64,000 bases of DNA from Prorocentrum cordatum. Lineage: Eukaryota; Sar; Dinophyceae; Prorocentrales; Prorocentraceae. The translations under genes and the position numbers were made by a program. The stretch lies in the NCBI GenBank assembly GCA_963575745.1, contig CAUYUJ010019609.1, positions 37,563 through 101,562 on the forward strand, given 5' to 3'. Numbering within the stretch: the stretch's first letter is position 1; each line of letters begins with the position of its first letter. The notes under the pieces are model-generated. The model made no database searches, was not told where the DNA came from, and saw nothing but the letters and a program-made list of their open reading frames with translations. Positions 1-11,636 of the stretch are shown here, piece by piece.

Positions 1-411
1 TGTCTGCCTGCCCACCACTGCAAATAAAATCCCACCATCCATTCGGGACGTACGTAGGTTGTTCAAGGCGCTTCCTCTTCCAGGATCAGAGCGTCCGAGA
101 TGGCGCAAGGTTGGCTTGATGGCTGGATCATCCTAACAGTGCCTGCACTTCGGGGTCCTCAACCCTGCTCCAAGGAACCGGGACGGTCTTCGGCCTGACC
201 GCATGTGGCCGCCGTCGCCTCCCCGTCGCCGCCCGTCGTCTGGGCCGTGTCTTCGGTCTGGCGGCTGTGGCCGCCTTCGCCGCCCCGTGGCCGCCTCGTC
301 GCCGCCCGTCGCCGCCGTTGGATTGCACCACGTAGCTTGCACAAAGAAATGGTCGCGCATGCGGCGCGCTCTTGATCGTTCACAACACAGATGGCACCAA
401 GAATATTGCAA
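1..411. other. GC-rich stretch without a recognisable gene
   Basis: From about 185 to 330 the sequence is a degenerate CCG/GCC-rich run (gccgccgtcgcc-like words). The open frames here are short and are explained by composition. Nothing else is recognised. Confidence 0.5.
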
Positions 412-639
412 AACATTGATTCTCCTTTCTAAAAAGAGAATACACTCTACCCCTCCCCCCGGAAATATCGCTACCCCTTTCGGGTATGTAAATCACAAAC
501 GATTCTGACCACATGTCCATCCTAAATATGAAATCACACTGTCCCAGGCCAACCAGTATCCCCCCCTGAGGTTCCCTTGTAAAAAACGATACGCGGGGAC
601 AGTTTTTGTTCTAACATAAGACTGTTTCACGAATCCCTT

Positions 640-1080
640 GCAAAAAAAGGGACGAAGTGCACACGCGCGCGTCGTCGCGCGCGCATGCCGAAATCCTTCA
701 AAAACCTTCGGTGCCGGAAGGATTTCGCAATCGAGCTTCCAAAAAACATACATAAACACAGGGTTTCGCAACACTGATTTGCTAAAAAAGCTTCTAGGCG
801 AGCCCTTGCGAAAGCTTAAGAAAACCATAGGTTTTTCAAGATTTTCACAAAATCCTATTAAACGGGCTTCGCGCGCGCCCATGTCGAAATCTGTCGAACG
901 CGCTTGCGCGTGTGCCGTCGCGAGATTCCTCTGCAAAAAACGGGACGAAGTGCAGACGCGCGCGTCGTCGCGCGCGTATGCCGAACTCCTTCAAAACCCA
1001 TCGGTTTCGAAAGGATTTCAAAATCGTGTGTCCATAAAACCTACAAAAAAACCCAAGGTTTCGCAACACGGATTTTCAAT
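640..1080 (+). repeat. CGCG hairpin units within copy A
   Basis: Two kinds of half-unit alternate. One carries an inverted repeat CGCGCGCG-TCGT-CGCGCGCG or a close variant, followed by CATGCCGAAATCCTTCAAAA (about 663 and 958). The other reads GGGCTTCGCGCGCG, then CATGTCGAAATCTGTCGAA and CTTGCGCGTGTGCCGTCGCG (about 866-925). The same pair recurs at about 2270-2470, 2660-2710, 2915-2960, 3090-3240, 3505-3570, 4235-4290 and 4585-4720. Confidence 0.8.
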
Positions 1081-1102
1081 AAAAGCGTGCGCGCGCGCTC
1101 TT

Positions 1103-1506
1103 GCGTCGTCGGCGTCTTCCTTCCTCCCTCGTCGTTGTCTTCGTCGGCGTCGCCGTCCTTCCTCCTTCTTCGTCGTTCGCGTCGTCGCCGTCCTCCCTCC
1201 TCCCTCGTCGTTGTCGTCGTTGTCGTCGTTGTCGCCGTCGTCGTCCTCCCTCCTCCCTCGTCGTCTTCGTTTGCGACGTCGTTGTCGTCGTCGTCGTTGT
1301 CTTCGTCGTCGTCGTCGTCGGCGTCGTCGTCGTCGGCGTCGTCGTCGTTGTCACCGTCGTCGTCGTCGGCGTCGTCGTCGTCGTCGGTGTCGTCGTCGTC
1401 GTGGTCGCTGTCGTCGTCGAAGTCGTTGGAGACGTCGTCGGTGTCGTCATCGTCGGTGTCGGCGGCGCCGTCGTCGTCGTTGTCGCTGTCGTCGTCGGCG
1501 TCGTGG
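1103..1506 (+). repeat. (GTC)n microsatellite with CCTCCCTC interruptions
   Basis: About 400 bp of imperfect GTC/TCG triplets with inserted TCCTCCCTCCTCCCTCG blocks. It gives acidic, Ser-rich or Arg-rich frames on both strands, which are artefacts of the triplet period. Confidence 0.9.
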
Positions 1507-1619
1507 CCAAGTGCCATCTGGTACCTACCGTCACGGTCTTGTCTTAAGATGTCTTGCGACCAAGTTGCGGTTGGGAGGATGGGATGTTTGCACGAGCAGT
1601 GGAGAGGACAGCTTCAAGA

Positions 1620-1880
1620 CGGTCAAAGTGAGTTGCACCACATAGGTTGCACAGTATGTACTGCACAATCGCATGTATTGAGCCACGCAGATTGCACGGC
1701 AGTGATTGCCCTACGTATACGGTTCAACATGGATTGCACCACAGATAAAGCCAACACCGATTGTACAATGTAGGACCGTATGGCGGATGTATCAAATGAT
1801 ACCGCGCCACATAGATTGAACAGCGCAAGTTGTGCAACATTGATTGCACTGCATGTCTTGCACCACATATATTTTTTCCA
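1620..1880 (+). repeat. Degenerate TTGCACCACATAGA minisatellite, first block
   Basis: Words such as TTGCACCACATAGGTTGCAC, GATTGCACGG and GATTGCACCACAGAT recur about every 15-30 bp. The same words recur at 5745-5960, at the end of the second higher-order copy. Confidence 0.7.
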
Positions 1881-1899
1881 TGGGGATATGAGAATCGAC

Positions 1900-3660
1900 C
1901 CCCCACCCCACCCCCAAACTTATCGGGACCCCTTGGGGATGTGCAATTTACATGCGATTATGATACATCGTCCATCCTGAGTATGAACTCGTACCATCCC
2001 AGGCAGGCTGGTACCCCCCGCTTTTCACCCCTTGCAACAAATACTATGCGCGCACACCCCTTGATCAAGCATCCTTAGTTTGCAAGAACCCTTTTTGCAG
2101 CACGTCGTGCGAAATGCACACAAGCGACGGCGCGACGGCGCGCGAACATACACAAACAAAAAATGGTTTCGCAACAAACATTTTCAACAACAACAAAAAC
2201 CTGCGCCCGTGCTCTTGCAGTTTCTTACGGGAACCACGCGTTTACCAACAATGTCATAAAATGTTGCCAAACTGGCCTTTCGCGCGCGGATGTGGAAATC
2301 GTTCGATCGCCCTTGCGCGGGTGCTGTCGCAAGAACTCTTCACAGAAAAATGACGCAGTGGACACGCGTGCGTCGTCGCGCGCGCACGCCAGAATCCTTC
2401 AAAGACCTTTAAATTTTGTATAAATAAGACGAAGTGCGCACACGAGCGTCGTCGCGCGCGCATTCCGCAATCCGTCCAAAACCTTAAGGACTTCAAAACC
2501 GAGCGTCTCGAAACCATATTAAAAAAAACAGAGTTGCGCATCAACAGTTTTCAACAACAACAACAACAACAACAACAACACCAAAAACTGCACTCGCGCT
2601 CGTCCGAACTCTTAGGAAAACCAAAAGTGTTTCAACATGTTCGTAGAATTCTGCCAACGGGCCTCTCCCGCCGCATGCCGAAATCATTCGCGCGTCCTTG
2701 CGCGCGTGTTGGGGGGGGCTGCCACTTTCCCGTATTGCAATGTACCTAAAAGTCTGCCACACCGTCCATCCGAACGATGAATTCAGATCATCCCAACAGA
2801 ACCGGAATCCGCCCCAGGCCCCCCACCATTCTCGCCCAAAAACTATGCGCGCACATTCGTTTATCCAAAACCAGCAAGTTCCAAGAATTCCCTTTCAACA
2901 AATGGAGCGACATGTACGCGCGCGCGTCGTCTCGCGCGCATGCCAAAATCCTTCAAGGAACCCTTGTATCCAAACTACATGTGTACCCATATAGCACAGG
3001 CTTTCGCAACACGGATGTTCAAGCGAAGCTGGCGCGCTGTTACGAACTACCAAGGAAACCACGGGTTTTCAAACTTTTCAAAACATATTACCAAAAGGGC
3101 TTCGCTCGCGCGCATGTCAAAACCGTTTAGCCGCCCTTGCGCGAGTGCTGCTGCGAGAACCCATTGCAACAAAATGTGATGAAGTGCGCACGCGCGCGTC
3201 GTCGCGCGCGCATGGATAAATCCGTCAAAAACCTTCGGTGTCGCAACGATTGCAAAACCGAGTGTCGAAAAAACATATCAGAGCACATGGTTTCGCAACA
3301 TCAGTTTCATAGTTAATTGAATTGTTATGGTTCGAAAACTGGTAAATATAGAAAATGCAAATATAGTTTCTTATGATGAAAAAAAAAGAACAACAACAAA
3401 ACCAGCAACAAAAAAACACGTTCGCGCTCTTGCGAAATATTTTCCGTAATTGCCGATCTACATCTTATGTGCAATGGCTTAACCTTTGTTCATGGAGCTC
3501 TGCCAAACGGGCCTCTCGCGCCGCATGCCGAAATCATTCGCACGCCCTCGCGCACGCGCTGGGGGAGAACGATCCGTGTCAATTAACACCATGCGACCTA
3601 TTATTGCGCGTCGGCCGCGCGCGCATGTCGAATTCCTTGCGAAACCTTCATCACCGACGC
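1900..3660 (+). repeat. Diverged additional copies of the higher-order repeat
   Basis: Partial copies of the unit described at 412-1640 follow one another. ATCGTCCATCC plus AAACTATGCGCGCACA-like words occur at about 1965-2060 and 2760-2855, and CGCG hairpin half-units occur at about 2270, 2360, 2430, 2660, 2915, 3090, 3190 and 3510. A CAA-rich run (2550-2580) and an A-rich run (3375-3420) interrupt them. No gene is seen. Confidence 0.65.
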
Positions 3661-4048
3661 GAGGACGCCGTCACCGTCGTCGGCGTGATTAGCATCGGCG
3701 CCGTCACCGGCCGTGCCGTCGCCGCTGTAATCATCGTCACCAGCGCCGCTACTATCATCATCGTGTATACTGCTGTGGACGTTGCCATGATACCACGCCC
3801 ACCCAAGTCGCCGACTCGCAGTGAAGAGCCCGCTTGGATGTGCCCAACGGTCAGTGCCACCGCGGCCGCATCGGTCGTGCCGAACTAACTGGCCGCTGCG
3901 CGCGCGTGTTCGGGTTGGCGCAGCCGCAGAGATGCACCAGCCAACGCCGAGCACTCATCGCAATCGCCGACGCATGGGTTTTGCCAACCAAGTTGCGGGT
4001 GGGTGGATGGGATGCTTGCAAGAGCATGGAATGTGTCAACTCGCTAAC
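3660..4048 (+). repeat. Degenerate GTC tract and CGCGGCCGC segment
   Basis: 3660-3800 is a decayed GTC tract. 3833-4048 is a close copy of 5525-5745: both contain CCACCGCGGCCGC, TGGCCGCTGCGCGCG, CACTCATCGCAATCG and AAGTTGCGGGTGGGTGG. This segment therefore closes each higher-order repeat. Confidence 0.75.
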
Positions 4049-4355
4049 GAAAATCAATTCTCCTTTCTAAAAACACAGTAGGGTCTACCCCCTCCCCCCC
4101 CCCGGCGTTCGCCGCCCCCCTTTCGGGTATGTAAATCATGTATGATTCTGACCACATGTCCATCCGAAATATGACTTTAATATCCCAGAAGGGCCGGTAT
4201 CGGTCCCCCTGGGGTTCCGTTGTTAAAAAAACGATACGCGCGCGTCGTCGCGCGCGCATGCCGAAATCCTTCAAAAACCTTCGGTGCCGTAAAGATTTCG
4301 CAATCGAGTTTCCAAAAGAACATACAAAAACACTGGGTCTCGTAGCACTGATTTG

Positions 4356-4513
4356 ATATATATATGTATATCTATATATAATTATGTTTAATATATATAT
4401 ATATATATGCATATATATATATATATTAAACATAATTATATATAGATATACAAATTTATGTATTTTTATTTTATATTTATATATATAATAAGAATAATAA
4501 TAATAATAATAAA
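4356..4513. repeat. AT-rich insertion with a long palindrome
   Basis: 4366-4451 is a near-perfect palindrome. The outer 25 bases of each arm are exact reverse complements (GTATATCTATATATAATTAT... on the left), and the centre is an AT run around TGCA whose two sides differ by one AT step. An AAT/TAA-repeat tail follows. In copy A (about 770-800) the flanks ACTGATTT and GCCCTTGCGAAA are separated only by about 20 bases, so this block looks inserted. Its element type is unknown. Confidence 0.7.
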
Positions 4514-4819
4514 CGCGCAAGCTCTTGCGAAATCTTAAGAAAACCATCGGTTTTTCAATATTTTTACAAAATGCTACCAAACGGGCTTCGCGCGCGCGCA
4601 TGTCGAAATCTGTCGAACGCCCTTGCGCGTGTGCCGTCGCGAGAACTCTCCGCAAAAAACGGGACGAAGTGCAGACGCGCGCGTCGTCACGCGCGTATGT
4701 CGAAATCCTTGAAAACCCATCAGTTTCGGAATGATTTCAAAATCGTGTGTCCAAAAAACCTACAAAAACACCAGGTTTCGCAACACGGACTATCAACAAA
4801 AGCGTGAGCGCGCGCTCTT

Positions 4820-5525
4820 GCGTTGTCGTAGTCGTCGTCGTCGCCGTCCTCCCTCCTCCCGCGTCGTCGTCGTCGTCGTCGTCGCCTACGTCGTCCTCTG
4901 TCTTTCTTCGTGTTCGTCGTCGTCGTCCTCTTTGGCGTCGTGGTCGTTTCCGTCGTCGTTGTCGCCGTGGTCGTCCTTCCTCCTCCTCCCTCATCGTCGT
5001 CGTCGTCCGTCGTCGCGTCTCGTCGTCGTCCCTCCTATTTCGTCGCCGTCGTCGTCGTCGTCGTTGTCGTCGTCGTCGTCTTCCCTCCTCCCTCGTCGTT
5101 GTCGTCGTCGGCGTCGCCGTCCTTCATCCTTCTTCGTCGTTCGCGTCGTCGCCGTCCTCCCTCCTCCCTCGTCGTTGTCGTCGTTGTCGTCGTTGTCGCC
5201 GTCGTCGTCTTCCCTCCTCCCTCGTCGTTTTCGTTGGCGACGTCGTCGTCGTTTTCGTCGTCGTCGTCGGCGTCGGCGTCGTCGTCGTCTTCGTCGTCGT
5301 CGACGTCGGCGTCGTCGTCGCCGCCGTCGTCGTCGTCGTCGGCGACGTTGACGTCGTCGTCGTCATCAGTGTCGTCGTTGTCGTCGTCGTCGGCGTCGTC
5401 ATCGTCGTCATCGTTGTCATCGTCGTCGTCGTCGTTGTCGGCGTCGGCGTCGTCGTCGTCGGTGTCGTCGTCGTCGTCGTCGTTGTCGGCGTCGAAGTCG
5501 TTGGAGACGTCGTCGGTGTCGTCGC
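4820..5525 (+). repeat. (GTC)n microsatellite, long copy
   Basis: About 700 bp of imperfect GTC triplets with TCCCTCCTCCCTCG blocks in the same order as in 1103-1506. Long open frames on both strands (338 and 224 residues) are low-complexity products of the array. Confidence 0.9.
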
Positions 5526-5739
5526 CCAGCTGGGATGCGCCCAGCAGTCAGCGCCACCGCGGCCGCGTCGGTCGCGCCAAACTAGCTGGCCGCTGCGCGC
5601 GCTAGGGTTGGCGCGGCCGCAGAGATGGGCCAGCGAACTCCAAACACTCATCGCAATCGTGACCACATTGGTTTTGCAAGCCAAGTTGCGGGTGGGTGGG
5701 TGGGATGATTGCAAGAGCGTGGGATGTGTCAACTCGTTT

Positions 5740-5965
5740 GTTAAAATCAATTGCACCACATAGATTGCACCACCGATGTTGCGCAACATAGGTTTCACCG
5801 CATATTTTGCACATCATATGTTGCATATTATAGATTGCAGATTGTACGAAACCTGTATTGCACAATCTAGGTTGCGCCACATAGTTTGCTCCACCTAGAT
5901 TACATCACATATACTGTTCTACATCGGTACCACCACATACATTGCTAGAAGCACATTGGTTGGGG
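5740..5965 (+). repeat. Degenerate TTGCACCACATAGA minisatellite, second block
   Basis: ATTGCACCACATAGATTGCA is followed by at least eight diverged relatives (TTGCACATCATATG, TTGCGCCACATAG, TTGCTCCACCTAG and others). Confidence 0.75.
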
Positions 5966-5989
5966 GCCGACGCTTGCTAACATAGATTG

Positions 5990-6070
5990 AAAGATGTATC
6001 AATACACATACAAGCAAGACTGCATTGGCGCTTCGCGCCATGCACCCTGGTCCTCCTAGCTATGCGGATG
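5990..6070 (+). repeat. Hairpin-bearing dispersed module, copy 1
   Basis: Contains TGCATTGGCGCTTCGCGCCA, in which GGCGC-TTC-GCGCC is a perfect stem extended by GCAT/ATGC with one bulged T, followed by TGCACCCTGGTCCT. Copies 2 and 3 are at 16226-16300 (plus) and 30394-30462 (minus). All three sit between a TA/CA-rich simple sequence and CCAAG-type satellite. Confidence 0.75.
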
Positions 6071-6079
6071 TCGGCCCAT

Positions 6080-6900
6080 CGCACCATCCTCTTTGGCCCT
6101 TGAATAATTCTCTTGGGGCGTCGTGGGGGCCTCCTGACTGTTGGGCCGTCTTGGAGCCATGTTAGGCGTTTGGGGGTGCTATTGGGCCCCTGGGCCACCT
6201 CGAAGTGTTTCTTGCAACGTCTTGGCACCGCCGGTGGTCCATCTGCATGCTTCGGCCGCGATTTGGGCTGTCTGGAAGGAGCGGTGCGCTCCTCTGAGGC
6301 CGTGTTGGGGGCACCTGGGGCCGTCGAAGGGGCCTTCTTGGACTGTCCTGCATCCCTCAACGAAAATCAAGCGCAGGTTTTTCCGCGACGTGGCGGCGCC
6401 CCCGGGCCCCCAATTTCAATGTTGACGCCGACGCTGGCGACTGCAATTTTGTGCTGACCCCGCGGGCCGTAATGCGCGCGTCCATCCGCATTAGAATTTG
6501 GGGGCGAGGGGGTAAGATAAAGACTTGCGTTTGGGGGCGAGGTGGTAAGATAAAGACTTGCGTTTGATTTCGACAGGGGTTGTGGAACCCTTCTGGGAAA
6601 CTTTTTGGGCCGTCTTGGAGCAATCTTGGGCGCCTTTGGGCAGCCCAGGAGCGCCGGAGGCCCGAAAAAGTGGGAGAGCTGAGACGCTTCCGAAACCTGA
6701 AGGAAATCTTGGGGGTCCTCTTGGAAATCTTCTGCGTTTTGGGGGTCCTCTTGGGGGTCCTCGTGGAGCTCTCCTGGGACGCTCTGCGAGGCTCTTGGAC
6801 CGTCTTGGGGCCATCTCGGCTGGCTCGAAGCCCTCGGAGACCGTCTTGGGGGGGACCTCGCAGGGCCACCGCTGACCAGTTTGCACGTCTCCACAGCCCC
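6080..6900 (-). repeat. CCAAGACGGCC-type satellite, reverse orientation
   Basis: Words such as CTTGGGCCGTCTTGG, TCTTGGGGGTCCTC and CCTCTTGGAAATC are the reverse complement of the array at 22.8-30.2 kb. 6501-6570 holds a directly repeated 39-bp stretch (TTGGGGGCGAGG...AAGATAAAGACTTGCG, twice). Open frames on both strands are repeat artefacts. Confidence 0.75.
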
Positions 6901-7480
6901 GAAGGCCCTGGAAGTCCCCGGCGACCGTGGCCACACCCGAAACGGGGGACGGAGCACGCGATGGGTGGCAGCGTCGCGGCCGCGCCACACCGCGAGCAAG
7001 GGAGATGCCAGAAGCAACCACAAAAAGCGCAGGGCGACAGGACGCGGGCAGGCGGGGCAAATCGGTGGCCAGTTCGCGCATGTGCCTCCTGGGCGCTGGG
7101 CCCTCGCAATCGCCCAGAAGAGGAGGTGCGGACGCGTTCACGAACGTGGGCGAGAGGCCCAAGTCGTGGGCATGGGCAGGCAGCGCGTGAGTCGGATGTC
7201 CTGCTGCACGTCCATGAGCCCAAGCGGGCCCGAGACCCTGGCAAGTGTCAGCAAGAAGCTCAGACGAGCGAGGCCAAGAACATGAGCCAGGGACACTGTT
7301 AAGTGGGGGGTCGGGTGCTGCGGCTGCTCAAGTCGCGGTCGTGCGTGGCGACGGCCTCGACGAACTGATGGAGCTCTGCGGCGGCTCGTGGGCTCACTCG
7401 CAGGAAGGGGTCTGCGAGAAGCTCCGATATCTACTTACAAAGAGGTTGTAAGCTCATAGCATGCGCTCCCGACTTGGCAG
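6900..7480. other. GC-rich unassigned stretch
   Basis: No repeat structure or protein family recognised. Several overlapping frames are open on both strands (for example 6580-7302 plus and 6491-7162 minus), as expected from high GC. None shows a domain. Confidence 0.4.
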
Positions 7481-7486
7481 AGAAAG

Positions 7487-7553
7487 GCACACACACACAG
7501 ACACACATTCGCACACGCAGACACAAACACACACACACACACACACACACGTG
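7487..7553 (+). repeat. (CA)n microsatellite
   Basis: Imperfect CACACA run with CAGACACA and CACACGCAGACACA interruptions. Confidence 0.95.
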
Positions 7554-7555
7554 CG

Positions 7556-9360
7556 TCCACTCTCCACAATGTTCCCGCTCTGTCATCTCTTTCGCTCTCC
7601 GTCTCCTCCGCTCTCGTGTGGTAGCCGGCATGTTAAGAATCTCATGTACAACCCAATGCTCGCCGCTTCGCTTGGGGCACTGATGCTCCCAGCGGCGATC
7701 CTGGCAGCCGAAATGGAGCGGCTGGTGCAAGTCCTCGCCGCCCGCGCCATCGTTACAGCACCCGCTTGCGATTCTGCCGCTCTGTCTGGCCAGTTTCGGA
7801 CATCGCGATCCAAGAATGCTGACATCACTTGGGCCGCTGGCTTCCGCTGGCTTTCCACCTGCTTCCGCTGGCGGAGCCCGCCTCGTTTTGCTTCCGCTGG
7901 CGTCCGCTGGCCTTCCGTCGCCTTCCGCTGAGGCAGAGATGTCAGCCTCTCGATTCCTCGACGCCGAAGCCCTTTCTGGACTCCCTTACAACTATTATGT
8001 GAAGCAGCTGGTGCTCGCCTCGCACGCATAGATGTATGCCTCGCGTGGCTCTCTTGCCCGCGGCACACTCGTGGCACAGCATAGAGTGCGTACTCGATGA
8101 CAGTCGTATAGTGAAGTGCTCGGCAGTCTCTTCTGAAGCATGCTGCTCTAAGCTGCAACACATTCAGTTCTTATTACACAATGATACCACACACACAAAC
8201 ACACACACACACGCCAAAACTGCACAGACAATGAACAAAAGGGGATTGCACGGGCGCGTCGTTCTGTATGCCTCGTAGAAGCCACTTCTCCACCTCTCTA
8301 CTTCACGTCATCAGATTCGTGGCAACATGTTCCTGATGTTTCCGCATGGCCTCAAATGAACGACTCCGACTCGAAATTCCTGCCTTCGAAAAAACTGACA
8401 AGCTGAGCTATGTATTGGGCACGCAAGCTTGAAACCCCTCCCCGATGAGATTGATCAGGTATTTGACGGCATCCGCGTCAGTCAACTTCACCTCACATTT
8501 CGAATCCCCTATCATCGCCCTCCGTGTCTTTAGGATGCTTCTTGCTACTTGCAATGTTGCACGCGTAAAACAATTACCAGGATGCTCCATGCGTCCTCTC
8601 GAGCGGAAGAATTTTCACGTCGAGCCAAGCAGATTATCAAGTAACAGAACTGATGAATGGCCGCCTTTCGGACACCATTTGAATATTCGAGCTCAGTGGC
8701 GCGCAGCAAAACGAACGCACGCTCACAAGCAAACGCATGCACATGCACACTAGAATGCACTTTGCAAAACAACGCTGGGCTTGATCCGCCAACATGCCCG
8801 CATTCCAAACTGCCACGGACGTCCAGGCCTGGCTCTGCCTAAGACGCCCAGCCGCCACCCAGCCCACCTAAAGCCCTGCACCGCAGCGAGCAACACCAAA
8901 AACGGCGCTTACGCAGAATGGCAATTATGGCGATGTGCACGCACGTGGGCATGAGCATATTCTAAGCATGAGCCACGAAGAAACACGGACGCATGCAGAC
9001 GGAAAGGACTCAGGCCTGCTGCTCACCTGCGCATGCAGTCATACGAAAACATACACTTATGATACGGACCACAAGATTCCGCTTCTGGGAAACATGTTGC
9101 ATGCACCCTTGCATACGCTTTCGCGGACGCCTCCAAGTTGGGCGTTGGGAAGGACCAAATGGAGTCGGGGGATCGCGCCGCATCACCGATACATCGGCGA
9201 TGCACTAGCGACGTCGGGGTAATGCATCTGGATCGGACTGTATTGCCGCTGCATTGGCGATGCTGCGCGATCCTGCAGCCTCATTTAGCCGGCCTGGACA
9301 AGGAGATTTGGATAGACGCTTGGGACGACAGGATGCTACAGTCGACTAACTACTGCACGC
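7556..9360. other. Unassigned DNA with small simple repeats
   Basis: 7835-7935 has about seven short direct repeats of GCTTCCGCTGGC/GCCTTCCGCTGGC. 8188-8213 and 8740-8752 are short CA runs. Nothing else is recognised, and no frame over 200 codons stands out. Confidence 0.5.
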
Positions 9361-10078
9361 GTGAAACGAGGCGGGACGCCTCACGAAATCCTGCCATTCA
9401 CGCAGACCCTTCTCGGCGGCGAGCCTGGGGGGGAAGTGCGAAGGGGCGGGTTTTCCCAGAAGGCTCGGAAGTCCCTCGGCCTCCCGAGGGGCCCGCCGAG
9501 GGGTTCTCTGGAAGCCATCCCCGAAGACACCGAAAACCTTTCACAGAAGGCCGGGGGCCTCCGAGAAGCCCCACCGCCTTCTGAGGAGGCCTTCTCCTCC
9601 TCGCTCCCCCCCCCTCGCTCACCGCCGGGTACGGGGCAAGCGACGTGGTGGAAGCCCTGCGCTCGGAGCAGCGTGGAGCAGGGCGTGCGGTGGCGCACGC
9701 GGCGGCGCACGCGGCGGCGACGGGCGCCCCCCAAGCGGCCACCGAGCGAAGGCCCGGCACCACCGCCCCGCGCACGAGGCGGCGACGAGGCTCGCCGCCG
9801 ACAGGAGCAGACCCGGCCCTGCACGGACGCCGCGCACGCCGAGTCCTCGGCGGCGCGCCGTGCGCGGCACCCGCGCGGCCCCTGGCGGCCGGCGGCGGCG
9901 GCAGCAGCGAGCCGCTCGGCGCACGAGACGGCGACGAGGCGGCAAGGGGCGGACACGGCCACCGACCAAGGTAGGAGGCACCGGAAGACATGGGGCCAGC
10001 GCACGACGGCGGCGACGAGGCGGCAGCGGGCGGCCGCGGGCGGCGCCCGCGGCAAAGGTCCGAAGCGCCGGCCAGGAA
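9361..10078. other. GC-rich unassigned stretch
   Basis: 9440-9640 resembles decayed CCAAG/GAGGCC satellite (CCCGAGGGGCCCGCCGAGG). 9690-10070 is CGGCG-rich. Long frames on both strands run into the GAC microsatellite and show no domain. Confidence 0.45.
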
Positions 10079-10231
<153 letters not shown>

Positions 10232-11636
10232 CTTACACCCCTGCTCAGAGTTAAAGAAATCTGCACGGTAAGAGAAAATGGGCGTCACTCCAACCGTTCC
10301 CTCAGACCGTCGTCCGGGTCCAAAAATACGTACATTCTACGGAGAAAAATAATTCCAATAAAATACCAAAGTCTCGTCCAGGGTCCATGAAAGTTAATGT
10401 TTTTGCTGGAGATTTCTGATTGGCGCACTTAGAACGCGAAAGATAATCATTAAGTACAAGCACTGTTTGGGAAAATACCACATTTCGTGTTTTCCACCTC
10501 CGATCTGGAACCTCAATGCGGCCCCGAGAGTGCCATTGTCAAAATTCTTACAGGCCTCCCAAGCGGGCCCCAAGACGGCCCTACTGAACGATTTCTATGG
10601 CTCTATGACGTAGACCTCCCCTGTTTGGTCGATGGCCAACTGCGGCATGGCCCCAACAACGTGGAAGGCTCTCAAAGGGGCCCCCAGAGAGCTCCGGCAG
10701 GGCCTCAAAAAGGTTCAAATCGGTTTCGAACTGCTCCACGAGCGCCCTAACTGTGCTATGTTGAAGGTCCACGAAGGGCTCTACAGCTGGGTTGCGCTAA
10801 GACAAGCCAAACACAGCGCAACTGAACGAAGCTACGCTCGCATTACCCTAATTGAAGCCGGCGCGACGATACGGCACGACATGAATGCCTATGGGGAACA
10901 ATGGGACAGACGAGGCACGGCGTACATTCACTGCCAATGAATGTCGGGCAACACATGTCAAGCTTTGTGATTTGGATTGAACACGCATCGAAACATACTG
11001 CCGTTCCCACCAAGGTATCTTGCATCCAAGCCCGACCCCCTTCATTTCCTTTCATCTCTGTCTCATGACGTCTTGTGCTTACTTACACCTACGGCTGAAA
11101 GAAGAAACGAGTTCCCCATATCACCCCAGCGCCCCAGTCGATCTCGACCTCTGGCTTGTTGATCAAACGTCCTGCCCTTGCCAACCGTAGACGAAGCTAT
11201 GGCAATGTGGCAGAAACCTCAGAATGTCAGCTTGTGATCAACACATCCGTGGGGGGCGCGTGTTTGAAAAAAAAAATCCCTTGCTCAGGCGAATCGATGG
11301 GTGGCGCCTGCCAGATTGAAAATCAACTGGGTGGCGCCGGTGAATAGCGCCGACGCCCGGCCGCCAACGAGGGGCAAGGGGGGGGCGTTTGCAGGTAAGG
11401 GCGAGCCAGGGCACTCCCCTTTCTGTCGAACCGATGCGGCCCTGCAGGCAGGGCGGGCTGGACGAACGTTGGGCGCAGCAAAGGGGGAATTTGCCAAGCA
11501 GCTTACATCGCCGATTTTCCAAGCGCCTCGTGGCGCCGAAAGCGGCCACGCGTCGAGGACTGGCCCTTCGGCGGGGCGACCGCAACCAGCTGCGCGCAGC
11601 AGGCTTCGCAACCCCCCCCTTTCCTTCCCGAGCCTT
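10232..11636. other. Unassigned DNA
   Basis: 10290-10480 is more AT-rich than its surroundings. 10550-10740 has decayed CCAAG-type satellite words (GGGCCCCAAGACGGCCC). 11230-11400 is GGCGCC-rich. No gene, RNA or element is recognised. Confidence 0.45.

Larger units (their letters stand above)
412..1640 (+). repeat. Higher-order repeat, copy A
   Basis: This block aligns by eye with 4050-5755. Both copies begin with TTCTCCTTTCTAAAAA and a C-rich run, followed by TTTCGGGTATGTAAATCA and ACCACATGTCCATCC. Both then carry CGCG hairpin units and end in a GTC microsatellite and a GGGAGGATGGGATG-like segment. Copy A lacks the AT-rich palindrome of copy B and has a shorter GTC array. Open frames across it (for example 638-1645) change identity at the repeats and match no protein family, so I do not call a gene. 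Confidence 0.8.
4050..5755 (+). repeat. Higher-order repeat, copy B
   Basis: Second copy of the unit at 412-1640, in the same order: C-rich leader, CTTTCGGGTATGTAAATCA, ACCACATGTCCATCCG, CGCG hairpin half-units, GTC array and CGCGGCCGC segment. It differs from copy A by an AT-rich insertion at about 4356-4513 and by a longer GTC array. Confidence 0.8.
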
